Assembly: GCA_964030785.1 (NCBI GenBank)
Contig: OZ034978.1
Coordinates: forward strand, 18,018,453-18,082,452
Direction: 5' to 3'
DNA: 64,000 nucleotides
From: Siderastrea siderea
Lineage: Eukaryota > Cnidaria > Anthozoa > Scleractinia > Rhizangiidae
Of the stretch, positions 55,501 to 64,000 are shown piece by piece. A program made the translations under genes and the position numbers. Below the pieces are notes generated by a model, which was not told where the DNA came from, searched no databases, and saw only the letters and a program-made list of their open reading frames with translations. Every line of letters starts with the position of its first letter. Position 1 is the first letter of the stretch.

Positions 55501-58432
55501 GAACTCGGAACCTCTAAATTTCCCTTCAAAAATTTCCCTTCTAAATTTCCCTTCAACGCTTTCTATTTCCTAATTTTAGATATTGTACGTTTAACTCATA
55601 TCCTACCAGAAGCCAATATATTGGCTCCTCTGACGTCATTCTAGTTCCAGGCTGATTATAAGCCTAGGAGGAATGAACCCGAAAGACGTCATGTAAACGT
55701 AATAGAGTGTATCAAAATCCTGTTTGAGCGAAGAATTTAAAGTTTTACAGGTCATTTCGGCCACTTTTTTAAAGATTTTGCTCCGGTGATCGCTCGGTAT
55801 TTAAAAATGGCGTATCGAATGTCAGGTAAAGACGCTAAAGTTCGAATTTGGGACGAAAGTGACGAAGAATTGGGCAGTTTTGTCGACTCCGAATGAGATG
55901 AAATTAAAGTCGATGACAACAATGTCTACGCGGTTATCCGAATGATCGTTATGGAAGGGTTTGTGGCGACATATCGTAAGAATGGGCAAGAGACGCCATC
56001 AGAATCGAATGTAAACAAAGATGAGTCAAATAAAAGCCAAGGGTATGCCAAACAGTAACCTCAAATGTTATGTTTATTGATGAGGAATACGTTCTCGCTC
56101 GTGTGAGTCAACAATGGATGAGTTTGAGGTCAACTTTGTATACTTATGTTACCAATGCAAATTTATGCATAAATTATAGCTTTAAAGAATTGCCCAAACA
56201 AACCATCCAAAATCCCTAATTTCGATTTTTATTGAAATTAAATTGCTGTAGGTTACTCATGAAATAAAAATGTATAAAATCGATGTAACCTCAGCCCGTC
56301 TTTTGTTCATAGAAGCTCTTAAAAGCTTGAAAACAGAGGGAAAATATTGAGAAAAATTCCAAAAAGTTAATATATAACCACATTAATTTATGCAAATAAG
56401 TTAGTCATTAAAGTCATGTGAAAGACAATTTTGTGTTGATTCAGAATATATATAGGTTCGCATGCCTTAAGTTAAAATGGTTAGCTAATAAAGGCCAGAA
56501 TGCATGACACTTGAACAACAGTTGTCATCTTTGGAAAGAAGTCGGTAGGATATGAGTTAATAGTGTAAACACTATTAAAACCTCAGAATTTTTGAGTGGT
56601 CCAGAAAGGGCAAGCACGATGCACGAGCCTCGTTAGCAAGGGAGGGAAGGGATGCGAGTCTCCTAAGGATTATATTTTATGCCGTCTCAGAAAAATGGAA
56701 GGGAATATTCATGCCGTCCCAACCATCTGAGAGCCTGGAACAGGCTAGGAAGGGAAGGGATCTGAAGACCCTCATTTGACTCTCATTCCTCTGTGTGGAT
56801 CATCCCTTTGTTAGTCAAACAATCCAATCTTACTGATAAATATTGGTATGTCTCCACCATCCTGTGGACTGTACAGGCAACGCTAAAAACCTGCAACAGA
56901 AATTAAAACCATCTGCTTATTATCTCTGACTAAGTAATAACAATTGACTGGGGCTCTTTATCGCACCGTCTTGTCTTTGTCGCCATCAATTTTTAGACCC
57001 GTATTTGCCCCAAACAGAAAAATGGCTATGGTCCTTCACTGTTTACTCCGAAATTCCGGGAATTTAGCTTGGAATGTAAACGGAAATTAGTTTTGTTTTG
57101 CACAAACGGAAAATTTCCAAAGATAAATGGAATTTCTTGAAAGGTAGTCCAATAATTCCCAAATGGAAATTCTGAACGGAAAATGATCGTACCATTTACT
57201 TTTTCCTCACTTCAGTTCCAGGCCTACCGAGTGAATTTCGATAGATGAAACATGACAATCTCCAACAGAATCGCCAACTGGAGACTTGTGTCCCTTTTAG
57301 ACAAATTGTGGACCAACCGTTTTTTTCTTTTTTTTTTTTTTTTCATAGATGGTAAACAACACAAGAAAAACATTTGAAAATAAAGTAGTTCCAAGGCCTA
57401 CTCTTCCTCTTCCGGAAAAGTATGGAGTGGGCTTAATTCCGAGGAACGCGCGGAGTTGTAATTTGATTTCGCGCCAAAGCTCGACTGCTTTGGAAAGGAA
57501 TGCCTGATTCGCCGCTTGCATTAACGGTATTCTCAGGTATCGATCTGCTATAGAAAAGTTCATCATTGACTTGCCTGTCTAGGTTTTGCTTTGGATCTCT
57601 GTTTCATTTCAGTGACGTCCCACTTCACGTGTGACATCCACCACCCACGAAGAGACAGTGAACCGCTTTCCATGACATGCGGGCTCAATAAATTTGGTGT
57701 TTCATCTTTAGGCCTCCTCTTTTGCTTGATGGTAATAGTTTCAGTGGGGAGGCCTTGTTCTTTAAAACCTCTAAAACAGGACAACAGTATTTACTGATAT
57801 CAACTAACAGTCTACTCGCAGGAACGTTATAAAATATAGGCACGCAATACGTCCGAATGTATCAAATACGTCAAATACGTCCAAATGCCAATTTTCTTTT
57901 CTCTTTCTTGGAGGTACACAAAATAAAAAACTGGTTTATGGTTGAGTAAATTATCGCCACCAAAAGATGCTTTTTAATCTGTTTCACTCCCCGAGTCAAA
58001 ACCTTGAGTCGTGTGGTACGGCTCTAAAGCCAACGAGCGGTACTTTAATTTCCTGTGGTGCTGTTTATTATGCTGCACAGGATGGGCCAAACTTTTGAGT
58101 CTGCAGATAAAATCCTAAGGTGACCATTCAAACAAAGGCTACCGAGCAGTACTTTTCTTTGGTGCAGTGTTTATTATACTTTACAAGGTGGTTCAAACGT
58201 TTGAGTCTGTGAGAGAAAACCTTAAGTGTCACCGTTCAAATGAAAGCTTGCATGGGAACGGGTAATAAAGAATTCACCTTTCAGCGGAGACCAGCATTTC
58301 TTCTTCAAATAACGGTTGTAGCAAATTGATGGAGTACAATATAATCATGGTCATCAAGGTCCAGCGCCATTTTAGAAATCCACGTGTGAGTCCCAGATAC
58401 CTGCCTGTAAGCACAAGGCAGCCCGAAGGCAT
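46573..58432 (-). CDS. GT49-family type II membrane glycosyltransferase (LARGE/B4GAT1-type), with a frameshift in exon 8
   Basis: Eighteen exons on the - strand: 58432-58278 (ATG), 57770-57575, 55327-55253, 54709-54642, 54508-54457, 52484-52379, 52010-51874, 51518-51436, 51052-50992, 50598-50517, 49948-49902, 49509-49435, 49346-49256, 49075-49000, 48315-48198, 47776-47687, 47367-47286 and 46710-46573 (TGA). The sum is 1,732 nt. Without one extra base in exon 8, all phases close at 577 codons. Residues about 24-42 form a single N-terminal membrane anchor and 43-260 an unfamiliar, strand-rich region. The GT49 domain starts at AITLVTQLTF and has YPINRLRNIAI, the metal-binding DVDF (about 365-368), FVVPAF, NYSKWYHASEPYEV, YDERFTGYGMNKISHV and FIVLPDVWIVH. 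GT49 enzymes transfer GlcA or related sugars onto matriglycan-type acceptors in the Golgi. Introns 2, 11 and 16 have GC donors. Exon 3's frame was chosen by phase and is the least certain. Confidence 0.85.
46944..47210 (+). repeat. tRNA-derived SINE-like copy in GT49-like intron 17
   Basis: Starts with a tRNA-like head (GTCGTTAGTCTAGTGGTTAG, GCGCGCCGGACT) and a degenerate box B (GGTCATTAGTTTAAAGC), followed by a non-tRNA body. Differs in the body from the 160-440 family. Confidence 0.45.
50130..50400 (+). pseudogene. Decayed LINE ORF2 3' end (CR1/L2-like remnant) in GT49-like intron 10
   Basis: The + strand reads ENSFLPRSMRVWNALPEK then a stop near 50280, closely resembling the FFPRTIRxWNSLPxxV motif at the C-terminus of CR1/L2/jockey-type reverse transcriptases. 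Upstream, RRLELLCRF-like residues keep the same frame. Only the last 60-80 codons remain. Confidence 0.6.
52509..52760 (+). repeat. tRNA-derived SINE copy in GT49-like intron 5
   Basis: The head GGTGCGGTGGTTAAGCGACT and GCGCATTGGACTGGAA resembles a tRNA box A region. The body ends with GATGAACTTGCACCCCATCC then AGGGAGAGTAGTAATTCTCC, the phrase shared with the SINE family at 160-440. Confidence 0.55.
53403..53473 (-). repeat. tRNA-like module, copy 1 (Thr-like)
   Basis: 71 nt that can fold with a GGCTTG(T)/GGCAAGCC acceptor pairing, box A TTAGCTCAGTTGGTTAGAG and box B GGGTTCGAATCCC. The anticodon position would be GGT, but base 33 is C rather than U and the anticodon stem has a mismatch. It is embedded in a longer repeat unit, so it is called a repeat module rather than a tRNA gene. 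Confidence 0.7.
53649..53712 (-). repeat. tRNA-like module, copy 2 (deleted)
   Basis: Same as copy 1 but missing about 8 nt of the acceptor/T-arm side and with TTTGAACCC in place of TTCGAACCC. Its 5' flank, AAGAAGATCCTCGCAGTTAT, is the same as that of copy 1. Confidence 0.7.
53905..53975 (+). repeat. tRNA-like module, copy 3 (inverted)
   Basis: 71 nt in opposite orientation to copies 1 and 2, with the same flanking block, so copies 2 and 3 form a large inverted repeat over about 53500-54045. It has box A TTAGCTCAATTGGTTAGAG and box B GGGTTCGAATCC. Confidence 0.7.
55070..55090. repeat. Poly-C run
   Basis: 21 consecutive C in GT49-like intron 3; length may be uncertain in assembly. Confidence 0.85.
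55591..56560. mobile_element. piggyBac-like non-autonomous element with TTAA target duplication
   Basis: Perfect 17-bp inverted ends, TTAACTCATATCCTACC at 55591-55607 and GGTAGGATATGAGTTAA at 56544-56560, of which the outer TTAA is the classical piggyBac target duplication. Inside, on the + strand at about 55807, a short frame reads MAYRMSGKDAKVRIWDESDE and soon stops. Its acidic S/D/E-rich start resembles N-termini of piggyBac transposases. Length is about 0.96 kb. It lies in GT49-like intron 2. Confidence 0.75.
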
Positions 58433-61400
58433 TCTAGTCTCAGGCTGGTGAGAATAATTGAAACTCCATCGCCTGTGATGGAAAAATTGATAAATCGATA
58501 CAATTAAAATTCGGAAAATGTAGGAAGATTCTTTTGAAATTCATTCGCGGTAGTCAAGTTTTACAGATACAGAAAATCGATTGCCTGTATCCAAGTAACC
58601 CGTATTCAAGTAGTCGTATTTCTGCTTTCAAGGAATGATTTTAATGCTAATTGAATTTTAAAGTTGAGTTTACTAAGTTTAAAGAATCGATGTATATAAA
58701 ATGGGAGAAACCCCACCTTAATCAGTAAGTGAAACACATAAACCTGACACTTTCCTTATAAGTCCATCCACGTCATATATTTAAACTTTTCTGTACGCAA
58801 TATTGTAAACGCAATGTAACGAATTGATTGTAATCGCGCGCAATAAATTCAACGGTCATTTAAAAATATGTTACACTGATGATCACGGATGTACCATCGA
58901 AACATGTCTGAAAAATTAAAACAGTAGTGTTGTTTTTAAGAATATCTATAAAGTTGAGTTTGTCATTAACATTCTCTTGGAAAGCGCTGTTTTAGCCAAA
59001 ACAGATCAGATCAGTTAATGTACAGAATTCATAAATGGAAATGTTAGCGAGCGTTCCACTTGTTTTACAGCCTCTTTTGCAGGGCTTTATCCACTCCCCA
59101 TCACTGACACCGTGAAGCCCTGAGGTCTAGCATGCAAAATATCGGGAACATTGAAATAAAAAATTCTAATGCTCTTTGGTTACCGCTCCAGAGTTTTAAA
59201 TAAAAAGTTTTCTTTGGCACATTGACAAATACGCTCGACTGCTCACATGTATGGTGTCTAATGTAACACCTGTTGCCGACACAAGATAAAGCAAACACGC
59301 TATATGGCGACCCAAACAGGCTTTCGTATTCAAATATCAATGGGAATGTAAACGATTACCATCGAAAACAATTAAAGGCAAATGTTTCAAATTTTTTAAA
59401 GTGTGTATTAATAAGACCAAATTTGCCGGACTCAAAACGCAACCGTGATAATACCGTAGATACCTCTCTAGATGGCATCAAAGTAGAAGACTATCCTTGA
59501 AGTATCTTTACAACAACACTCACCTATGTTTTGTTACATGTTGTGTCTTGTAACTCTGATTTATTCCAAAGGAGGCAAACTTTAAAAATCTTTCAATGGC
59601 CAGCACAGTTAGGGAGGTAACTCAGAGGAGACAATACGAAACAGGCGGACTTTTTGCATACCGGTAATGGATCAAAAGTAATTGGAGCACTGGTTTTTAA
59701 CCTGTTTGTTTTGTCTCTCAGCTGGTGGACGATAACAATTAAATGACGAACCTCTTCCCTGAAAAAAGCTCTACTTCTTTTCGATGATTTAAATGTGTGT
59801 ATGCAATCATAAAAGAAGCAGACTTTTCTGCTCGCCAAGTTTGTTTGTCATCGTGAAAACACGTGCTTCGGAGACGTAATAGGTAACCTTTGTAGTCTTT
59901 CACTTAACACCTTTTCAACGCAGGTCCGTTACACTTGGCTTGGCAGCTGATTGTAGCAACACTCGAAGCTATGTAATTTATATCGTTCCTATTTTGGTGA
60001 ACGACAGATTAGGTGTCGATTCAACAGGTGGTCAGAGAATTTGGGAGTTCATAAGCTTGTTTCCTTTTTGTAATCAAATTTAAGAGTATTTTAAGGGAAA
60101 TTCTCAGGATATGTACTTGTAAGCGTACTTGATAAACTGCAGTAAATTGAAAGTCCTTTGCGCTGGCCAATCACATTGCAGAACACTGAGTGATGATGTA
60201 AGGTGACGAATTAGCCCGGGAAATAGCGCAGGTCGATGGTAGGCGATGGGGATCGATTTAAGGATCAGTTAATTTAAAGAGATAAGCCTGTTACTTGGCT
60301 TCTTTGGTAAAGTTTTCATGGCTCACTTGGCTTAGTCAGTGGATGTATGAGGACGTACATCGGGACCTTCTGGGACCTCAACCTAGTGGTAAAATTTTGT
60401 TTCATCTTCAAAGCAGATGTTTTGAACACAAGCCCTCTTAGTTTTCTTATGTAGGCGATACCGCCCACAAGGTAGAGAAATGTCCACCTTTTCAGTTAAA
60501 GGAGGATTCCTTTTCCTAAAATATTCAGCTAGATAATTCGAACTGGGCGTAGAGATTGTAACGAACTGTAGTTTCAAACTGAGAAACAGCCTTTAGAAGT
60601 CAGAATCTATTTTTTTCTGTTGAATTGAAACGCTAATTAAGAAACGATTAAGACAAATGCCATGAAAAAAGAAAAACTAATAGCCAAATGATTGATGCAC
60701 ACATCACATCTGATGAGTTAAGTGTAAACATTTTGGTCCATACGTGTGTCTCAATAGTGTCGAAATAACTTGTAAACAGCCACATTTTCAATCTGACAGA
60801 ATAAAGTTTACCGGACATTTCAAGGAATAACGAAATATAGAAATCTAAAACGTTGGACAGATAGCCTTTTACTGTATATGTCCAAACTACACCGTGGCAG
60901 TTAGTAGGTGAGATAGCTACTTTAAACTTAGGAAATAAATAACAGGTAGATATACAGTTAAAAATTTTTAAGGGCTTCACAAATTTTACATCACACCTGA
61001 CTGAATGTGATAACTACACTAAATGCTAAAGAGCTTGTTTCTTATTTGTTAACTTCAAAACAAACAACCACAACCTTCCTAGTAAACTATTCCTCGAGAT
61101 TCTATCGTTACCCCTTTGCAAAACACATAAAGCGCGACCATTCATGGTAGCTTTTGAGCAGTATTTCCCGGCAGTGTTTTTCCTTACCGGAAGATTTTTA
61201 ACGTTGAAAACATCTGTAGTCTCAACGAACAAGAGTTATTTTCATGGTTTAATGGATCGTAATTTGTGCTGTTAAAAGCCTTCCTCTGAAGTGATCCCCA
61301 ACATTCCCCTTTAATTACTTCAAATGTTACGCTCAGTTAACTTAAAAGCGAAAGACTGGTTCAGTCACTATGCTTGACTTGGCAAACTCGAGACAATATA

Positions 61401-63382
61401 TCCACTAAGTTAGACCACTACTTTAACAATAATAGCCAGGAATTATGTTCAAATTTAGTACAAAAGACCATCAATGACCAAGACTTTTGATAATTAATTA
61501 TAAACATTCTTCCGTAACGTAACCTCGTTCCCACGGTCTTTGGGTCAGACAATCCAAGGCGGCGGTGACTAACCCAAGACCCTGGGAACGAGGTTGGATC
61601 TTCCGTGTAGTATAGCGTTGTCATGGTGACCAAAAAGTAACAGTGACGCAAGCAAACGACGGTCTTTCATCCCCACGAGAGTTCAAATTCTCACTCTCGT
61701 AAATTTGCCTCACATCTCCCTTGCATTCTTCTCGGCTCTAACGCAGCCTCAGTAAGGACCCATTATTAAAGGTTGTCTTTTGTCACTAGCGAAATAAAGG
61801 CAAAAGCACGATGAAAACGGACAGGTTTCTCCGTACGTTGTTTTCACTAGAAATTAATCCGGCATAAGCACGATTAAACCAGGTATTGAAGCAAAATTGT
61901 TCATGTATTCCTTTGGCGTGTTCAATTCGTTGGGAAAAAAAGTTTCAAATATACTAAAAAGAACAAGTTGTGTATCGCCATACAGCTACGATTTTAATAA
62001 ACTACATAGGCCTTTCGACCTTAACGGTCTTCTTACGTTTGTGTAGTATAAGCGTAGCATAAGCACAGAATGTCTAAACTGCAGTTTTAAGTAGACCCAA
62101 GAAGGGCCAGCGCCGTTTACGCCGCTCAGACTTGATCGTTCAAGTTCCTAAAACGCAATTTAGACCCGAGGACTTAACCATTGGCCCTCAGAGTTTGATC
62201 GTTTGACTGCCAACGCTCATCAACAGTCATCACGCGGCTGTCATGCACCATCGCCAGCTCTCGTTCTCGTGGTCATATTTTTGCGTAAGCCTTGTCTAAG
62301 AAAACGCTTTCAAATTTTAGTGACGGGACTAAAGAGTTAATACAAACACAAGAGTTCCTTTTCAGTTGTGCAGTCTCTCTTCCAACCCGTTCAGTAGTTT
62401 CGCATTGGTCTATGATTGGACAATGGGGAATTCTTAGATGTTCTTTAAGTCCACACACTGTCGGTTTATCCACTGCCCGAGAAAATTATATGCAACTAAA
62501 ACAAAACAAGAGTATCCGATTAGTGTATATCAACTAATTTCGGTTAAAGCCCCAGATTTCTCAACTTCATGAAGAGTCAACCCTTGGGGTTCTGAACGTA
62601 TCTTGAGGGGCAAAAGAAGACAAAAGCAAAACACAAATGGGTTTTGAATTTTATTTAAACGATCTCTTGACAAGAAGTATAATGTGACCTGTAAATGGGA
62701 ACAGGTGATCATGTAACACTAACAGACATTTTCCAGTTTCTTTGTACGTGCACAAGAAAAGGGAGTGGTTTAGTTTTCAACCGTCTCCCTCCCATAGTTA
62801 ACCATGTTATGTGCTTCAGTCTGTGGCCGACGGACGGACCCCAGTCTTGTCTAGGATAATAAGAGTTTAAGTTGTTGTTTTCAGTAGGCTATTTGTTCTC
62901 TGAAGCATTTCCTCAAATGCCTTTCTTAATTTTTCTTTTTATAAACTATTAGTTCTTGCTGTTTCTTAAACAAAACAAGTTCTTTTTAAGCGCACTTTAT
63001 CACCGATCTCCGTTAACGGAGATGAAATAAACTTTGACAAACTTTAAGTTTATACATTTATAAATTAACAATCAAATTGTACACCATACTTTTAGTATAA
63101 AAGATAACTTCAAAAAAGTCGTATCAAAATTATATATAAACCTTTCTTTTCTTTTGCTTCATGTTTTCTTTTCTTTTTTTAACTAACAGCCTTCTTGTAA
63201 AGTTTATGTAACGCACGTAAACAATTTTCTACATAAATTGTGTAGCGTGCGTGAACAAACTTCTGCATAAGTCACACAAGTGACATAAACATCCACGAAG
63301 CAAAGGAGGCCCTAAACAAAAGACGAGAACGTACTATGTTACAAACACCTTATGCAACTTTTTTTTTTCTATAATTGTCACA
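58433..63382. other. Intergenic region upstream of the GT49-like gene
   Basis: About 5 kb between the GT49-like start codon and the stop of the next - strand gene. I see no exon with a recognisable domain. It should hold the GT49-like promoter and 5' UTR (near 58433-59100) and the 3' UTR of the TPR gene (right end). The only clear structures are the foldback at 61521-61595 and a weak inverted repeat around 63203-63260 (ACGCACGTAAACAA...). Confidence 0.5.
61521..61595. mobile_element. 75-bp foldback element
   Basis: Arms of 24-25 bp (AACCTCGTTCCCACGGTCTT and its near-complement) around a 26-bp centre. Probably a minimal MITE. Confidence 0.65.
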
Positions 63383-63683
63383 TCATGAGCTATTGTTCCT
63401 TTTGCGACCAGGACCTTCAACCGCTATAAGACAGCGTTTCATCTCGTTAAGTTCCTTCACATCTGGATTGCTCCGGCCATAATGGCGTGCTAAGAGACTA
63501 GTGGCTTTATCGATGGTAGATAGCGCCTTCTTGACCTGTCTGTCATTAAATAGCAGTTGTGAGAGTTTGTGAAGCTCATGAGCGTATTCCACACTTGATG
63601 AACCGAAAGCTTTCTCCACTGCTTCACAACTCTGGGCACAGTAATGTGATGCTTTTTTGAAGTCTCCAGTCATGGCATAGCAC
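63383..63683 (-). CDS. SMYD4: Last coding exon of a TPR protein, probably SMYD4 (partial)
   Basis: A terminal exon of 301 nt on the - strand. A pyrimidine-rich acceptor (CGCCGGTAG) lies before 63683 and a TGA stop at 63383-63385; one base of a split codon precedes 100 codons including the stop. The protein has helix-pair repeats: YAMTGDFKKASHYCAQSCEA, then FGSSSVEYAHELHKLSQLLF, then KKALSTIDKATSLLARHYG and VKELNEMKRCL. The pattern HYG...VKEL..MK is what I know from the C-terminal TPR region of SMYD4, a SET/MYND lysine methyltransferase. The end is basic (GRKRNNSS). Other TPR proteins (kinesin light chain-like) are possible, as the catalytic domain lies outside the window. The rest of the gene continues beyond the right edge. 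Confidence 0.65.
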
Positions 63684-64000
63684 CTACCGGCGAGAACAAA
63701 GAAAAGACAATTGAGGGATAACCTTGTACAAAAAGGAACAGCTAAACAGGGTCTCTTTGGGCGCCCACACGTACAAATGAAGGCAATATGACCCCATCGC
63801 TTTTGGCAGGTTTAGGTGCGTTTTAGGTAAAATTATTCATGACTTGTTAGTTGAAATTTTAAGCTGAAGGTGAAAACACAGTTTTAAAAAAAGGAAGTAT
63901 GAAAATTTGTTTCACCAATCTCAACTTGCAATGCAGCATTTGCCGCGTGACGAGTTGCATGAAAATGTTGCCCGTATTATTTGGGCCTTAGGAGAGGTGT

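Noticed and set aside
57297..57566. 89-codon - strand frame directly after GT49-like exon 2
   Set aside because: Exon 2 joins exon 3 in phase without it, and it lacks a donor consistent with the next exon. It could be an alternative exon but is unsupported.
59273..59500. 75-codon + strand frame in the region upstream of the GT49-like gene
   Set aside because: No recognisable domain, no splice partner and unremarkable composition; chance is the simpler explanation.

Overview
The window is animal nuclear DNA. It is AT-rich and intron-dense, with GT-AG splicing, long introns full of short inverted-repeat elements and tRNA-derived SINEs, and single-copy genes of typical metazoan families. An anthozoan cnidarian, probably a stony coral, fits best; this is inferred from gene families and repeat style, with no database search. 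Four spliced genes could be rebuilt exon by exon, with splice phases closing exactly in three of them. There are also a terminal exon of a fifth gene, one tRNA gene, a nearly full-length LINE and many smaller mobile elements.

Layout, left to right. 671-5939 (+): last seven coding exons of a glutamine-rich protein, probably the C-terminus of an EP400/Domino chromatin remodeller. 5940-9437: convergent intergenic DNA. 9438-16989 (-): a complete seven-exon type I-like coronin (456 aa). 17293-35497 (+): a complete 18-exon SMPD4 gene (neutral sphingomyelinase 3, 792 aa), head-to-head with coronin across about 300 bp that includes a YY1-like site. Its introns hold several foldback/TIR elements and a degenerate tandem array. 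36318-42018: a 5.7 kb L1/Tx1-like LINE whose 5' third (ORF1 plus the start of the endonuclease) is inverted relative to the rest, with a 15 bp target-site duplication; this is the expected product of twin priming. 42913-43048 (-): a PHD-finger-like fragment. 43224-43305 (-): tRNA-Ser(AGA). 46573-58432 (-): an 18-exon type II membrane glycosyltransferase with a GT49 (LARGE/B4GAT1-type) catalytic domain. Three of its 17 introns have GC-AG ends, and exon 8 carries a one-base frameshift. 63383-63683 (-): last exon of a TPR protein, probably SMYD4.

The genes are unrelated housekeeping or cell-biology genes (chromatin, actin, sphingolipid, glycan); no operon-like system is present. The most unusual signals are the twin-primed LINE with otherwise intact ORFs, the GC-AG introns plus frameshift and non-GT8 N-terminal region of the GT49 gene, a 1.3 kb TA-flanked element holding an inverted cluster of tRNA-like repeats, and a TTAA-flanked piggyBac-like relic.
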